Of a stretch of DNA of 64,000 bases, positions 9,950 to 18,310 are shown piece after piece. The stretch lies in NCBI RefSeq assembly GCF_000429125.1, contig NZ_KE386850.1, positions 207,940 through 271,939 of the forward strand, given 5' to 3'. A program made the translations under genes and the position numbers. The notes beneath the pieces were generated by a model. That model saw nothing but the letters and a program-made list of their open reading frames with translations, was not told the DNA's origin and did no database searches. Positions within the stretch are counted from its first letter, which is position 1. Each line of letters begins with the position of its first letter. The DNA comes from Aequorivita capsosiphonis DSM 23843. GTDB lineage: Bacteria > Bacteroidota > Bacteroidia > Flavobacteriales > Flavobacteriaceae.

Positions 9950-9979
9950 AAAACGTTCCTCTTTGTGGAACGTTTTTTG
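9950..9979 (+). terminator. Rho-independent terminator of the DPP IV-POT operon
   Basis: AACGTTCC (9952-9959) and GGAACGTT (9967-9974) form a perfect 8-bp stem, extended by flanking A/T pairs, with a 7-nt loop and a T-run. It lies 22 bp after the last transporter stop. Confidence 0.85.
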
Positions 9980-9993
9980 TTTTACTATTTTTG
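9962..9993 (+). promoter_or_regulatory. Bacteroidota-type promoter of the thioredoxin-like gene
   Basis: TTTG at 9962-9965 and TATTTTTG at 9986-9993 match the -33 TTTG and -7 TAnnTTTG elements, with a 20-bp spacer inside the usual 17-23 range. The ATG follows 20 bp later. The -33 element lies in the loop of the preceding terminator. Confidence 0.6.
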
Positions 9994-10013
9994 AATTAAT
10001 AAAAGAAATTTCA

Positions 10014-10547
10014 ATGAAAAACATAATACTACTTCTTTTGCTCATTAGCGCGGGCGCCATAAATGCACAGGGAATTAATTGGATGACCATGAATGAAGCT
10101 TTGGAAGCCCAAAAAAAGGAGCCAAAAAAGATTTTTATGGACGTTTATACCACTTGGTGCGGTCCGTGTAAAATGTTAGATAAAAATACCTTTGGCGATA
10201 AAGAGGTTATCGAGTATGTCAATAAAAACTACTACGCGGTAAAGTTTAATGCTGAAGGAACCGAGAATGTCGATTACCAGGGTTTTGTTTATACCAACCC
10301 TAATTACGATGCAAAGAGAAAAGGAAGAAATTCGCAACATTTATTTGCGCACGCCATGAAGGTAACGGCATACCCAACTGTGGTGTTCTTTAAAGATAAT
10401 GGAGATATTATTCAAGCAGTTCCAGGTTACCGAACGCCCCAACAACTTGAGATATTCCTAAAGATGATCCACAGTGATGATTATTTAAAAGTTACCACTG
10501 CCGAAGCTTGGGAAGCCTATCAAAAAGACTTTAAGCACACCTTTTAA
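10014..10547 (+). CDS. Exported thioredoxin-fold protein
   Basis: The ATG at 10014 is preferred because a signal peptide (MKNIILLLLLISAGAINAQ) begins there. A TTG at 9963 lies inside the terminator and is rejected. The 177-residue product has a thioredoxin active site 'TTWCGPCKMLDKNTF' (CxxC) and the cis-Pro region 'VTAYPTVVFF'. It resembles periplasmic thioredoxin-like/DUF255-type reductases that maintain or transfer disulfides. The partner is not evident, and convergent comEC on the other strand gives no functional clue. Confidence 0.88.
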   Translation: MKNIILLLLLISAGAINAQGINWMTMNEALEAQKKEPKKIFMDVYTTWCGPCKMLDKNTFGDKEVIEYVNKNYYAVKFNAEGTENVDYQGFVYTNPNYDAKRKGRNSQHLFAHAMKVTAYPTVVFFKDNGDIIQAVPGYRTPQQLEIFLKMIHSDDYLKVTTAEAWEAYQKDFKHTF

Positions 10548-10558
10548 ATGAGTCTTTT

Positions 10559-10628
10559 AGTTTTATATTAAAACTATTTTATTGAGAAAGCTCCTTGTTT
10601 TGCCGTATGGTAAAATGGGAGCTTTTTT
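10559..10628 (+). terminator. Double hairpin after the thioredoxin-like gene
   Basis: AGTTTTA-TAT-TAAAACT (10559-10575) is followed by a longer hairpin with arms AAAGCTCC (about 10587-10594) and GGGAGCTTT (10617-10625) and an inner TTTTGCC/GGTAAAA pairing, ending in a T-run. The second hairpin lies within the last codons of convergent comEC, so it is a plus-strand terminator built from coding sequence. Confidence 0.65.
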
Positions 10629-12598
10629 AATTTGCAGGTTTTCTCCCATTGGTTTACATAGCTGAAATAATTGCTGCCGTCCGCTATAACCTGCGTTGGT
10701 TTTAAACTGTCGATAATTCGGTTGAGGTTTATTCTTGGGCTATTTGTGATTATTAATGTGTGTATGTTTTTCTTCTTCGGAAAAAGACCTAAGCTGTCCA
10801 ATACCAAGATGTTTTTCTTTTTATATTGAAAAATTTTGGGCAATACATCTTCTGAATAATTGCTAATATTAATGGCAGTTTTATAGGAATGGATAGGGTA
10901 GCTATCTGAATGAATTGTAGCTGAATCTTTTTTAAAAAGAATAAAGTTCTTTCCGTTTTTATAGCCAATTGAGGTGTGCTTACTCTTCTGAAAAATCCAT
11001 AACTCGTTCCAAGGTATTCGGAATTCATCATAAATGTAAACCGCTATCAAGAGGGAGATTGCTACAAGTGAAGCCATCAATCTTTTATAATTTACCTTCT
11101 TAAAGAGAAAGGCCATTGCAATTATCAGGAGATAAAATCCCACGACTTTGAACGCTGAAAAGTGTATGCCTTTTAACAGGAAGGCATCCTGTGATGCAAT
11201 AAAATGTATAAAGTCATTTAGGGCTTCCAAGAGATAATTATAGACTTCAGCTAACCAATCTGGCAAACTGTTTAAAGATGCTAAGAGTACAATCAAAATA
11301 CCGCCACACATTAGGATTGCAAGAAATGGTAATACCACAATGTTTGTAATTAGAAACAAACCTGGGAATTGGTGGAAATAGTATAAGCTCAAAGGGAAAA
11401 CGCCAATTTGCGCACAAATAGTTACCGATACAATTCCCCATGCATTCCGAAGTAACTTGTATTTTGAATACCCAATTTTTAGAAATATGGGTAGAAGCCA
11501 AACGATAAAAAATACCGCCAAATAACTAAACTGAAACCCAACTTTAAAAAGCCATAACGGATTAATGATTAAAAGCGTCAAAAACGAAAGAAATAAAGTG
11601 TTTAAGGAATTGCTCTCCCTGTTTATTAATTTCGCCATCGCGAAAAATGTAAACATGGTTACAGCTCTGGTAACCGAAGGTGATAACCCTGATAGAACTG
11701 CAAAACCCCAAAGCAAAACTACAATTATTACGGAATGAAGAAATATACCATATTTCCAGCGAGTTATTATCTTAAATAGGAACACGAATATAAAGTATAA
11801 AATTCCTACATGCAGTCCAGACACCGCTAAAATATGTACGGCACCAGCCGCTGCATAATCATTGTAAAGATTTTTATCAATGTCTCTCTTTTCGCCTAAA
11901 ACCAAAGCTTGGATAATGGCGCGTTCGTCGGTTTTGAGTTTTGTTTTCTGTAGTTTTTCTACAAGAGAGGCTCTAAAGTTTTGGGCAGTGCCCAGTAATG
12001 TGGAAGTGCCTTTTCGTGTTTTTAGGATAGTCTTTTCTGAAACCCGTAACTGACCGTAGATTTCCATTGATCTCATATATTCTGAATAGTCAAATTGATG
12101 CGGATTCAGTGGCTTTGGAATTTCTAAAATAGGTGCGTAAACCAAAATAATATCATCTGGTATAATTGATTTCTGAAGAGAATCTTTTGAAATGTTCAAC
12201 AGGATTTTTCCCTTTTTGGGTGAGCCATTTACTGCGAGTACAGTTGCGAAATATTTTAAATTGAATTTGTCTGGCTTTATAGGTTGCTCTATTTTAAGTT
12301 GAATTATTTCAGGAGTATCATCAAATTCAAGATGTGAATAATGCTCTGCCTCAAACTCTGGTAAGCGCATTTGATAACTTACATATCCAATTGCAAAAAA
12401 GCTTAGATAGGTGGCAATTCCGAAGAAAACCTTTTGAATAAGTTGATTTCGAGCGAAAAACCAAAAAAGGAAAACTCCAAAAAGTAACGCCAAGAGATAA
12501 GGTAATAAAAAGACTGAAATAGGATAGAAGCGCGAAGTGAGAATTCCCAACGCTAGAAATATCGAAAACCTTACAATTGCGAAGTTGATAAATCTCAT
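10574..12598 (-). CDS. comEC: ComEC/Rec2 family DNA-uptake channel protein
   Basis: This 674-residue inner-membrane protein corresponds to the channel that passes single-stranded DNA into the cytoplasm during transformation. It has N-terminal TM segments, a soluble DUF4131 region (about 70-200) and the competence domain with the hallmark 'GAVHILAVSGLHVGIL' followed by about eight TM segments. The C-terminal part (about 530-674) has the place and strand pattern of the metallo-beta-lactamase-like domain but no HxHxDH metal motif, as in many Bacteroidota versions. It ends the minus-strand run of ddl, lpxB and the C40 gene. Other competence genes are not in the window. Confidence 0.88.
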   Translation of the reverse strand: MRFINFAIVRFSIFLALGILTSRFYPISVFLLPYLLALLFGVFLFWFFARNQLIQKVFFGIATYLSFFAIGYVSYQMRLPEFEAEHYSHLEFDDTPEIIQLKIEQPIKPDKFNLKYFATVLAVNGSPKKGKILLNISKDSLQKSIIPDDIILVYAPILEIPKPLNPHQFDYSEYMRSMEIYGQLRVSEKTILKTRKGTSTLLGTAQNFRASLVEKLQKTKLKTDERAIIQALVLGEKRDIDKNLYNDYAAAGAVHILAVSGLHVGILYFIFVFLFKIITRWKYGIFLHSVIIVVLLWGFAVLSGLSPSVTRAVTMFTFFAMAKLINRESNSLNTLFLSFLTLLIINPLWLFKVGFQFSYLAVFFIVWLLPIFLKIGYSKYKLLRNAWGIVSVTICAQIGVFPLSLYYFHQFPGLFLITNIVVLPFLAILMCGGILIVLLASLNSLPDWLAEVYNYLLEALNDFIHFIASQDAFLLKGIHFSAFKVVGFYLLIIAMAFLFKKVNYKRLMASLVAISLLIAVYIYDEFRIPWNELWIFQKSKHTSIGYKNGKNFILFKKDSATIHSDSYPIHSYKTAINISNYSEDVLPKIFQYKKKNILVLDSLGLFPKKKNIHTLIITNSPRINLNRIIDSLKPTQVIADGSNYFSYVNQWEKTCKLKKLPFYHTAKQGAFSIK

Positions 12599-12825
12599 AC
12601 CCCAGATTTTAAGTGAAACCTAAAATCAATTGAGGAGTATTTATAAAGTTAGTGATTATTTCTAATTAAAGCAATTGTAAAATACTGAAAATTAACGTTT
12701 TGTTTTTTAGTGTTCTGGTTTTTCGGAGATATTATGAAAGTCTTTTCATTAGAAATAAAGCTATACAGCTTTAGCTATCATTGAGAATTTTTATTTGAAA
12801 ATGGGGCTTCTACGTGAAAATACAA

Positions 12826-13401
12826 TTAAATAACGCGTCTTACTTCAGCAAATGCTTTTTTCCAATAGGCTTCATCTAATGATGAAATAATAACACCTGC
12901 GCTGGTACTAGAATGAATAAACTTGACTTCGCCCCGTTTATTCTCTACTACAAGACCTACATGAGTGATTACATTTCTACGGCTCGTCTTAAAGAAAACA
13001 AGATCGCCTGGTTCAATGTTTTTAAAAGAAATTAGAACTCCTTCTTTTGCCATATCTCGCGATATGCGTGGCAAGCTTATATTTTCCTTTTCAAAAGCAA
13101 CACATATTAAGCCAGAGCAGTCCATTCCCGCTTCGGTTGTCCCTCCATATTTATATTTTGTGCCTTGGAAGGTTTTCGCAAAATCAATGATATCCTTTTT
13201 TATTTCTTTCGGACTTTCCTCTTCAGCTTCCATATCTAAGTCAGCCAATCTTGTATTTTTTGAAGGCTTTACTTTTTTATTCGGCTTGGTTTTCGATGCG
13301 CTTTTTCCAATGATAGCTTCTGGCACTTTCCCAGTGTTCTTAGTGGTTCCGCAGGAAACTAAGAATAAAGTAAACAATGAAAGAAGCAGTATTTTTTTCA
13401 T
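12826..13401 (-). CDS. NlpC/P60 (C40) cell-wall peptidase lipoprotein
   Basis: A 191-residue lipoprotein with lipobox 'LFLVSC' (Cys17), a Lys/Pro-rich linker and an NlpC/P60 domain from about residue 72. The predicted catalytic residues are Cys95 ('GMDCSGLIC'), His147 ('VITHVGLVV') and His163 ('FIHSST'). The family cleaves peptidoglycan stem peptides (Spr/MepS-like endopeptidases). It sits between lpxB and comEC, an arrangement often seen in flavobacteria. Confidence 0.9.
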   Translation of the reverse strand: MKKILLLSLFTLFLVSCGTTKNTGKVPEAIIGKSASKTKPNKKVKPSKNTRLADLDMEAEEESPKEIKKDIIDFAKTFQGTKYKYGGTTEAGMDCSGLICVAFEKENISLPRISRDMAKEGVLISFKNIEPGDLVFFKTSRRNVITHVGLVVENKRGEVKFIHSSTSAGVIISSLDEAYWKKAFAEVRRVI

Positions 13402-13521
13402 CAGTGGAGAATAGAAGATTCAAAGGTTAAATATATAAAAAATATTCCTTAAGCTGTGTTAAGGTTATATTTAAGAGCGACAGGCTTGTGACTTCCAAGA
13501 ATTAATCCGGTGACAGAGAAT

Positions 13522-14661
13522 TTACTTTTTCCGTTTTTCAGTGGGTTGAGGTTGTATGGAAGTATAAATTAATTTCGCGGTGTTTTCACTGGCACCACGG
13601 CCGCCTAAGGCTTTTTCGAGATCATAATAATCTAGAAACATGGCTGCGCGGTTATATGGTTCCAAAATATCCGTCAATTCTTTTTTAAGCCTTTTGGTAT
13701 TAAAATCAGTTTGGATTAGCTCTGTGACAACGGTTTTTTTCAAGATGAGGTTTACTAAGGAAATATAATCCAGTTTAATTACGCGTTTGGCAATTTCATA
13801 GGAAACTCTGCTGCCTTTATAACAGACCACTTGCGGAACTTTAAAAAGAGCGGTTTCTAAGGTTGCTGTTCCTGAGGTTACCAATGCAGCGTGGGATATA
13901 CTCAGCAAATCGTAAGTCTTGTTCGTCACAAAATGAATGTTCTTAAGGCTGAGAAAAGTTTCATAAAAGGACTTTTCCTGACTAGGCGCACCGGCAATTA
14001 CAAACTGATACTCTTTAAAATTCTTTGCTGCAGAAATCATGATTTCCAGCATTTTCTTTATTTCTTGCTTTCGGCTACCGGGAAGTAACGCGACTATGGG
14101 TCTTTCATCCAATCCATTTTCACTTTTGAAGGTTTTTGGATCCACTTGAGGTTGGTTATAGACGGCATCTATAAGTGGATGGCCTACAAAGTGAACTGGG
14201 AAGTTGTGCTTTTCTTCATAGAACTCCTTTTCAAAAGGCAAGATGACGTACATCTCATCTATATCTCGCTTGATTTCTTTGATGCGGCCTTCTTTCCACG
14301 CCCAGATTTGCGGTGAAATATAATAATGGGTTTTATAGCCTTTTTGTCTTGCCCACTTGGCGATACGCAAATTAAAACCCGGATAATCTATAAAAATAAT
14401 AACATCAGGATTAAATGTCTCAATGTCTTTTTTGCAGAGTTTAATATTTTTCAGAATGGTGCCGAGGTTCATGATTACTTCGGCGAAACCCATAAAAGCG
14501 AGGTCGCGATAATGCTTTACCTCTGTTCCTCCAGCCGCTTTCATCAAATCGCCACCCCAAAAACGAAAGTCCGCTTCCGCATCTTCCTTTTTTAAGGCTT
14601 TCATTAAATTGGCGCCGTGCAAATCTCCAGATGCTTCGCCCGCTATGAGGTAGTATTTCAT
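13522..14661 (-). CDS. lpxB: Lipid-A-disaccharide synthase
   Basis: This 379-residue GT19 enzyme condenses UDP-2,3-diacylglucosamine with lipid X to form the lipid A disaccharide at the inner membrane. The N-terminus 'YYLIAGEASGDLHGANLM' is the LpxB signature. Also present are 'FIDYPGFNLRIAKWARQKG', 'YYISPQIWAWKEGR', 'FVGHPLID', 'LLPGSRKQEI' and 'SGTATLE', all conserved in the family. Length is normal. Downstream are the C40 peptidase and comEC, upstream is ddl. Confidence 0.96.
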   Translation of the reverse strand: MKYYLIAGEASGDLHGANLMKALKKEDAEADFRFWGGDLMKAAGGTEVKHYRDLAFMGFAEVIMNLGTILKNIKLCKKDIETFNPDVIIFIDYPGFNLRIAKWARQKGYKTHYYISPQIWAWKEGRIKEIKRDIDEMYVILPFEKEFYEEKHNFPVHFVGHPLIDAVYNQPQVDPKTFKSENGLDERPIVALLPGSRKQEIKKMLEIMISAAKNFKEYQFVIAGAPSQEKSFYETFLSLKNIHFVTNKTYDLLSISHAALVTSGTATLETALFKVPQVVCYKGSRVSYEIAKRVIKLDYISLVNLILKKTVVTELIQTDFNTKRLKKELTDILEPYNRAAMFLDYYDLEKALGGRGASENTAKLIYTSIQPQPTEKRKK

Positions 14662-14670
14662 TTTGAAAAA

Positions 14671-14754
14671 GTTGAAAGTTCAAGGTTAAAAGTTCAAGGT
14701 TAAAAGTTTATCGCGCAATACAACTTGAAACTTGAAACCAGAAACCTGGAACTA
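14671..14754. repeat. Intergenic word repeat (TTGAAAGTTCAAGGTT type)
   Basis: The ddl-lpxB gap is made of degenerate tandem words: 'AAAGTTCAAGGTTAAAAG' occurs twice, followed by 'AACTTGAAACTTGAAACCAG' and 'AAACCTGGAAC'. The same vocabulary occurs at 49540-49576. Confidence 0.7.
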
Positions 14755-15729
14755 TTTAATTACATTCTGTATCAATATATCAAAAAATTCTGTCAAGGTC
14801 ATTCCGGCTTCCCTTACTTGCTTGGGGACGATACTTTCCGTGGAAATACCTGGGTTGGTGTTTGTTTCAATAAAATAGGGTTTTCCTTTTTCTATAATAA
14901 ATTCGCTGCGTGTTACACCACGCATGTTCAGTATTTTATAGATTCGAATGGCTTCTTTCTTAACCATTTCGGTTTCTTTCTCAGAAATTCTTGCAGGCGT
15001 TATTTCCTGTGATTTTCCAAGATATTTGGCTTCATAATCGAAAAACTCATTTTCTGAAACTATTTCGGTTACTGGAAGCGCGATTATTTCATCACCATTG
15101 TTGTAAACGCCTACGGAGACTTCAACGCCCACCAAGGCAGTTTCGATAATTATTTCAGAATCTTCTGTAAATGCTTTTTCAATAGCAGGCATCATTTCCC
15201 CCATATTGTGCACTTTACTGATTCCGAAGCTAGACCCCGAGCGATTTGGTTTTACGAAGCATGGTAGCCCTGTTTTTAAAACAATTTCATTTAAATGAAT
15301 TTCAGTCCCTTTATTCACATAATATGAATTTGCAGCCCGTACCCCAAAGTTTTTCAAAACGGAAAGGCAGTCGCGTTTGTTGAAAGTAAGCGCCGCGGAA
15401 TAATAATTACTGCTTGTGTGTGGAATTCCCAGCAAGGCCCAGTACGCCTGAAGATAACCATCTTCGCCGGGCGTTCCGTGAATAGCATTAAAAACTGCAT
15501 CTGGCTTGATGGTTTCTTTACCATTGCCAAAACTGAAATCTGCTCTGTTTACAGGATATTTGGTGCCGTCTTCAGCTACATGATACCATCCTTCTTCCAG
15601 AATGTGGATAGGATATACTTCATATTTATTTTTATCCAACGCATTGCAGACCACTCCGCCGCTGTTGATAGATATATCGAATTCGCTTGAATAGCCACCC
15701 ATTGCTACGGCTATATGTTTTTTCTGCAT
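14752..15729 (-). CDS. ddl: D-alanine--D-alanine ligase
   Basis: This 325-residue ATP-grasp enzyme makes the D-Ala-D-Ala dipeptide for peptidoglycan precursors. Visible are 'IAVAMGGYSSEFDISINSG' (substrate-binding N-terminus), 'AIHGTPGEDGYLQAYW', 'CFVKPNRSGSSFGISKV', 'RGVTRSEFI' and the Mg/ATP motif 'FIETNTNPGISTESIVPKQ'. It starts a minus-strand run and is divergent from the PASTA gene. PASTA domains recognise muropeptides, which fits a shared cell-wall role. Confidence 0.95.
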   Translation of the reverse strand: MQKKHIAVAMGGYSSEFDISINSGGVVCNALDKNKYEVYPIHILEEGWYHVAEDGTKYPVNRADFSFGNGKETIKPDAVFNAIHGTPGEDGYLQAYWALLGIPHTSSNYYSAALTFNKRDCLSVLKNFGVRAANSYYVNKGTEIHLNEIVLKTGLPCFVKPNRSGSSFGISKVHNMGEMMPAIEKAFTEDSEIIIETALVGVEVSVGVYNNGDEIIALPVTEIVSENEFFDYEAKYLGKSQEITPARISEKETEMVKKEAIRIYKILNMRGVTRSEFIIEKGKPYFIETNTNPGISTESIVPKQVREAGMTLTEFFDILIQNVIK

Positions 15730-15754
15730 AACAAATCTTTAAAAACTGCGTTTA

Positions 15755-15762
15755 CAAAAGTA
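15755..15762 (-). promoter_or_regulatory. Candidate -7 element of ddl
   Basis: The minus strand reads TACTTTTG, an exact TAnnTTTG match, 26 bp before the ddl ATG. No clear -33 element is seen. Confidence 0.4.
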
Positions 15763-15945
15763 TTAAAAATATATGCACTAAAGTTTTAAAGTTATAAGTG
15801 TCTATGCCTAAAGTTAACTGGCTTTAATGTTGAAAACGGCGGTTTAGAGTTGTACTTTTTAATAACATATTCTCAGTTTCATAAAATATAGCAAAAAAAT
15901 AAAATTCACTCTTTAGGGGTTAGGGACACTTTCAGCAAAAGATAC

Positions 15946-15953
15946 TACCTTTG
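15946..15953 (+). promoter_or_regulatory. Candidate -7 element of the PASTA-rluD operon
   Basis: TACCTTTG matches TAnnTTTG exactly and lies 34 bp before the PASTA start codon. The -33 position is not convincing. Confidence 0.4.
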
Positions 15954-15987
15954 GGCTTTCAATTTTTGTGCATTAACATAGCAACGT

Positions 15988-16623
15988 ATGAATTTTTTTC
16001 AATTTATTTTTACCAAGGCTTTTTTAAAACAATTGCTGTTGGCCATTGTGACCATCTTTGTTTTGGGTTTTTTAATTTTATGGTGGTTGCGTATTACAAC
16101 CAACCACAACGAAAGAATAGAAGTGCCAAACTTGGCCAAAATGTCACTGGATAAAGTTGAAGACAGGCTAAACGAGATGGATCTTCGCTATGAAATATTG
16201 GATTCGGCAAATTACAATCCTGATTTTCCAAAATACTCCGTGATCGAGCAGATTCCAAAGCCTGGTGAATTCGTAAAAGAAAATAGAAGACTTTATTTAA
16301 CGTTAAACCCATCTGGTTATCGGCAGATAGAGGTACCGGACATTTTAGGACGTACGCGCCGTCAAGCAGAACCAACGCTTCTGGCCATGGGTTTTGTGAT
16401 AGGAAAAATAAGTTATAGACCGCATATTAGTGACAACGTATTAGAAATGCGATATAAAGGAGAAAAGCTTGAGCCAGGCACTCCAATTCAAAAGACTTCG
16501 GTTATTGATTTGATTGTGGGCGATCAATCCCTTAACAGAATTCTATCTGATAGCGATGGAGCTTCAGATGAAAACAAAGAGTCACCGGACCAAAATGACG
16601 GAGAACACCATGACGAATTTTAA
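15988..16623 (+). CDS. Membrane-anchored PASTA-domain protein
   Basis: A 211-residue protein with one N-terminal membrane helix ('LLLAIVTIFVLGFLILWWL') and periplasmic PASTA domains at about 42-108 ('IEVPNLAKMSLDKVEDRL') and 110-182 ('IEVPDILGRTRRQAEPTL'). A polar, acidic C-terminus follows ('SDSDGASDENKESPDQND'). PASTA domains bind beta-lactams or muropeptides in other bacteria, but no kinase or penicillin-binding domain is attached here. It overlaps the start of the RluD-type gene. Confidence 0.88.
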   Translation: MNFFQFIFTKAFLKQLLLAIVTIFVLGFLILWWLRITTNHNERIEVPNLAKMSLDKVEDRLNEMDLRYEILDSANYNPDFPKYSVIEQIPKPGEFVKENRRLYLTLNPSGYRQIEVPDILGRTRRQAEPTLLAMGFVIGKISYRPHISDNVLEMRYKGEKLEPGTPIQKTSVIDLIVGDQSLNRILSDSDGASDENKESPDQNDGEHHDEF

Positions 16624-17656
16624 AGACGAAGATATAGAGGAAACCGGCGGCAATGATGATCTTTATGAACATTATCGCTTTACCGCAGACAAGGGGCAGA
16701 ATGCGTTAAGGGTAGATAAATACCTGATGAACCTGATTGAAAAGGCCACTCGAAACAAAATACAGAAAGCGGCCGTTGCGGGAAACATTCACGTAAACGG
16801 TGTTCCCGTAAAATCTAATTACAAGGTAAAAGGGAAGGATGTGGTCACGGTGCTTTTTGAGCATCCACCTTATGAATTTTTGCTGGTTCCTGAAAATATT
16901 CCAATTGATATCGTTTATGAAGACGATGCTGTTCTTGTGGTCAATAAAGCCCCAGGAATGGTTGTACATCCAGGTCACGGTAATTACAGCGGCACGCTGA
17001 TAAATGCCTTGACCTATCACTTTGATAACCTTCCGAATAACTCCAGTAACAGACCTGGCTTAGTCCATAGAATAGATAAAGACACAAGCGGACTTCTGGT
17101 AGTTGCCAAAACGGAGGAGGCGATGACGCATCTGGCCAAACAGTTTTTTGATAAGAGTACCGAGCGCGAATATGTAGCCTTGGTTTGGGGAAATGTGGAA
17201 GAGGAAGAAGGAACCATAGAAGGCAATATTGGTCGTCATCCTAAAAATCGTTTGCAAAACACCGTTTATGAAAACGACGACGAGGAGAAAGGGAAACCAG
17301 CCGTTACTCACTATAAGGTTTTAGAACGTTTAGGCTATGTTACTTTGGTTTCCTGTAGATTGGAAACGGGCCGCACGCACCAAATTCGTGTGCATATGAA
17401 GTATATTGGCCACACACTTTTTAACGATGAGCGCTACGGCGGTGAAAGAATATTAAAAGGAACAACTTTTTCTAAATACAAGCAGTTTGTAGATAACTGT
17501 TTTAAAGTATTGCCACGGCAAGCATTGCACGCAAGGACTTTGGGCTTTGTACATCCAGTTACCCAAGAATTTATGCGATTTGAAAGTCCTATTCCGGAAG
17601 ATATGGAAGCTTGTATAGAGAAGTGGCGGAATTATTCGAAGAACGTTATTGAGTAG
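16610..17656 (+). CDS. RluA/RluD-family 23S rRNA pseudouridine synthase
   Basis: The ATG at 16610 (preceded by GGAG at a 6-nt spacing) gives 348 residues. The ATG at 16595 is an alternative. An S4 RNA-binding domain ('ALRVDKYLMNLIEKATRNKIQKA', residues about 20-85, split here for length) precedes the synthase domain with the catalytic Asp in 'HRIDKDTSGLLVVAK' and 'GRTHQIRVH'. In RluD this domain modifies helix 69 of 23S rRNA. It overlaps the PASTA gene by 14 bp, so translational coupling is likely, and it converges on a toxin-antitoxin pair with only 4 bp between stop codons. Confidence 0.92.
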   Translation: MTNFKDEDIEETGGNDDLYEHYRFTADKGQNALRVDKYLMNLIEKATRNKIQKAAVAGNIHVNGVPVKSNYKVKGKDVVTVLFEHPPYEFLLVPENIPIDIVYEDDAVLVVNKAPGMVVHPGHGNYSGTLINALTYHFDNLPNNSSNRPGLVHRIDKDTSGLLVVAKTEEAMTHLAKQFFDKSTEREYVALVWGNVEEEEGTIEGNIGRHPKNRLQNTVYENDDEEKGKPAVTHYKVLERLGYVTLVSCRLETGRTHQIRVHMKYIGHTLFNDERYGGERILKGTTFSKYKQFVDNCFKVLPRQALHARTLGFVHPVTQEFMRFESPIPEDMEACIEKWRNYSKNVIE

Positions 17657-17660
17657 AAAT

Positions 17661-17960
17661 CTACCTGCTTCGCTTTTTCCAGGTTTCGGGGTTGCGACTA
17701 GTGTGGATTATTGACAAAACTTCAATAAATTTTTCATCGACAACTCTATAGTGAATCCCAAAAGGAAATTTTTTCAAATAGCGAACTCTTGTGGTTTTGT
17801 ATTTTAATTGATATAACTCTGGATTTTCAATTAGTGCATCAAGTTCAGAGTATAAGGAATGAAGAAATCGATTTGCAAGAGTAGAGTTTAGGAGGTGATA
17901 ATACTCATAGATTTCATCTGCATCTTTTTGGGCGAGTATTCTAATTCGCAACTTATACAT
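17661..17960 (-). CDS. ParE/RelE-superfamily toxin
   Basis: A 99-residue basic protein with the ParE-like pattern 'AQKDADEIYEYY', 'ANRFLHSLYSELDALIENPELY', 'VRYLKKFPFGIHYRV' and 'EVLSIIHTSRNPETW'. The strand arrangement and C-terminal basic/Trp tail fit RelE/ParE toxins, which either block gyrase or cleave mRNA; which applies cannot be told. Its ATG directly abuts the antitoxin stop codon, so the pair is cotranslated. Confidence 0.85.
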   Translation of the reverse strand: MYKLRIRILAQKDADEIYEYYHLLNSTLANRFLHSLYSELDALIENPELYQLKYKTTRVRYLKKFPFGIHYRVVDEKFIEVLSIIHTSRNPETWKKRSR

Positions 17961-18188
17961 CTACTTTTCTTTAAAAGAATCTTTGAATTCTTGATAAGTA
18001 ATATAATTATCTGGATTTGAATCGGCCTCCGCAACGCGGTCATCAAGAATCCTTTTATGAGCGTCACTCAAACAATAATCCTCAGATTGCTCTTTTTCCC
18101 GCATAATCAAATACAGCTGAAACTCCTCCATAGTCTTAAAATGGGTTTTGTCTAAGTTTAATTCTTCTTCTATATGGATTGTGGTCAT
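17961..18188 (-). CDS. Antitoxin of the putative addiction-module family
   Basis: A 75-residue acidic protein whose C-terminal half, 'ILDDRVAEADSNPDNYITYQ', matches the 'LDxRLAEAxxNPDxxISWEE' pattern of Unstab_antitox-type antitoxins (PF09720) paired with ParE/RelE toxins. It lies first in the pair, as expected. A TATATTTG -7 element (minus strand, 18206-18213) sits 18 bp upstream. Confidence 0.8.
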   Translation of the reverse strand: MTTIHIEEELNLDKTHFKTMEEFQLYLIMREKEQSEDYCLSDAHKRILDDRVAEADSNPDNYITYQEFKDSFKEK

Positions 18189-18205
18189 GACAAAATACTT
18201 TTAAT

Positions 18206-18213
18206 CAAATATA
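18206..18213 (-). promoter_or_regulatory. Candidate -7 element of the toxin-antitoxin pair
   Basis: The minus strand reads TATATTTG, an exact TAnnTTTG match, 18 bp before the antitoxin ATG. Confidence 0.4.
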
Positions 18214-18243
18214 AGCAAAATCTAAAAATGATATTTGGTTAAT

Positions 18244-18283
18244 ACAAAAGCTCTTTCCCAAGTAATGAGGAAAGAGCTTTTGA
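18244..18283 (-). terminator. Terminator of the FG-GAP/T9SS gene
   Basis: AAAAGCTCTTTCC (18246-18258) and GGAAAGAGCTTTT (18269-18281) form a 13-bp perfect stem with a 10-nt loop. It is downstream of the minus-strand gene ending at 18311 and separates it from the antitoxin promoter. Confidence 0.75.
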
Positions 18284-18310
18284 GGTATATAAACTTTCTA
18301 TTTTAAAAGT

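Noticed and set aside
9963-10013. Upstream start for the thioredoxin-like gene
   Set aside because: It lies within the terminator stem-loop and the promoter, and a signal peptide begins at 10014.
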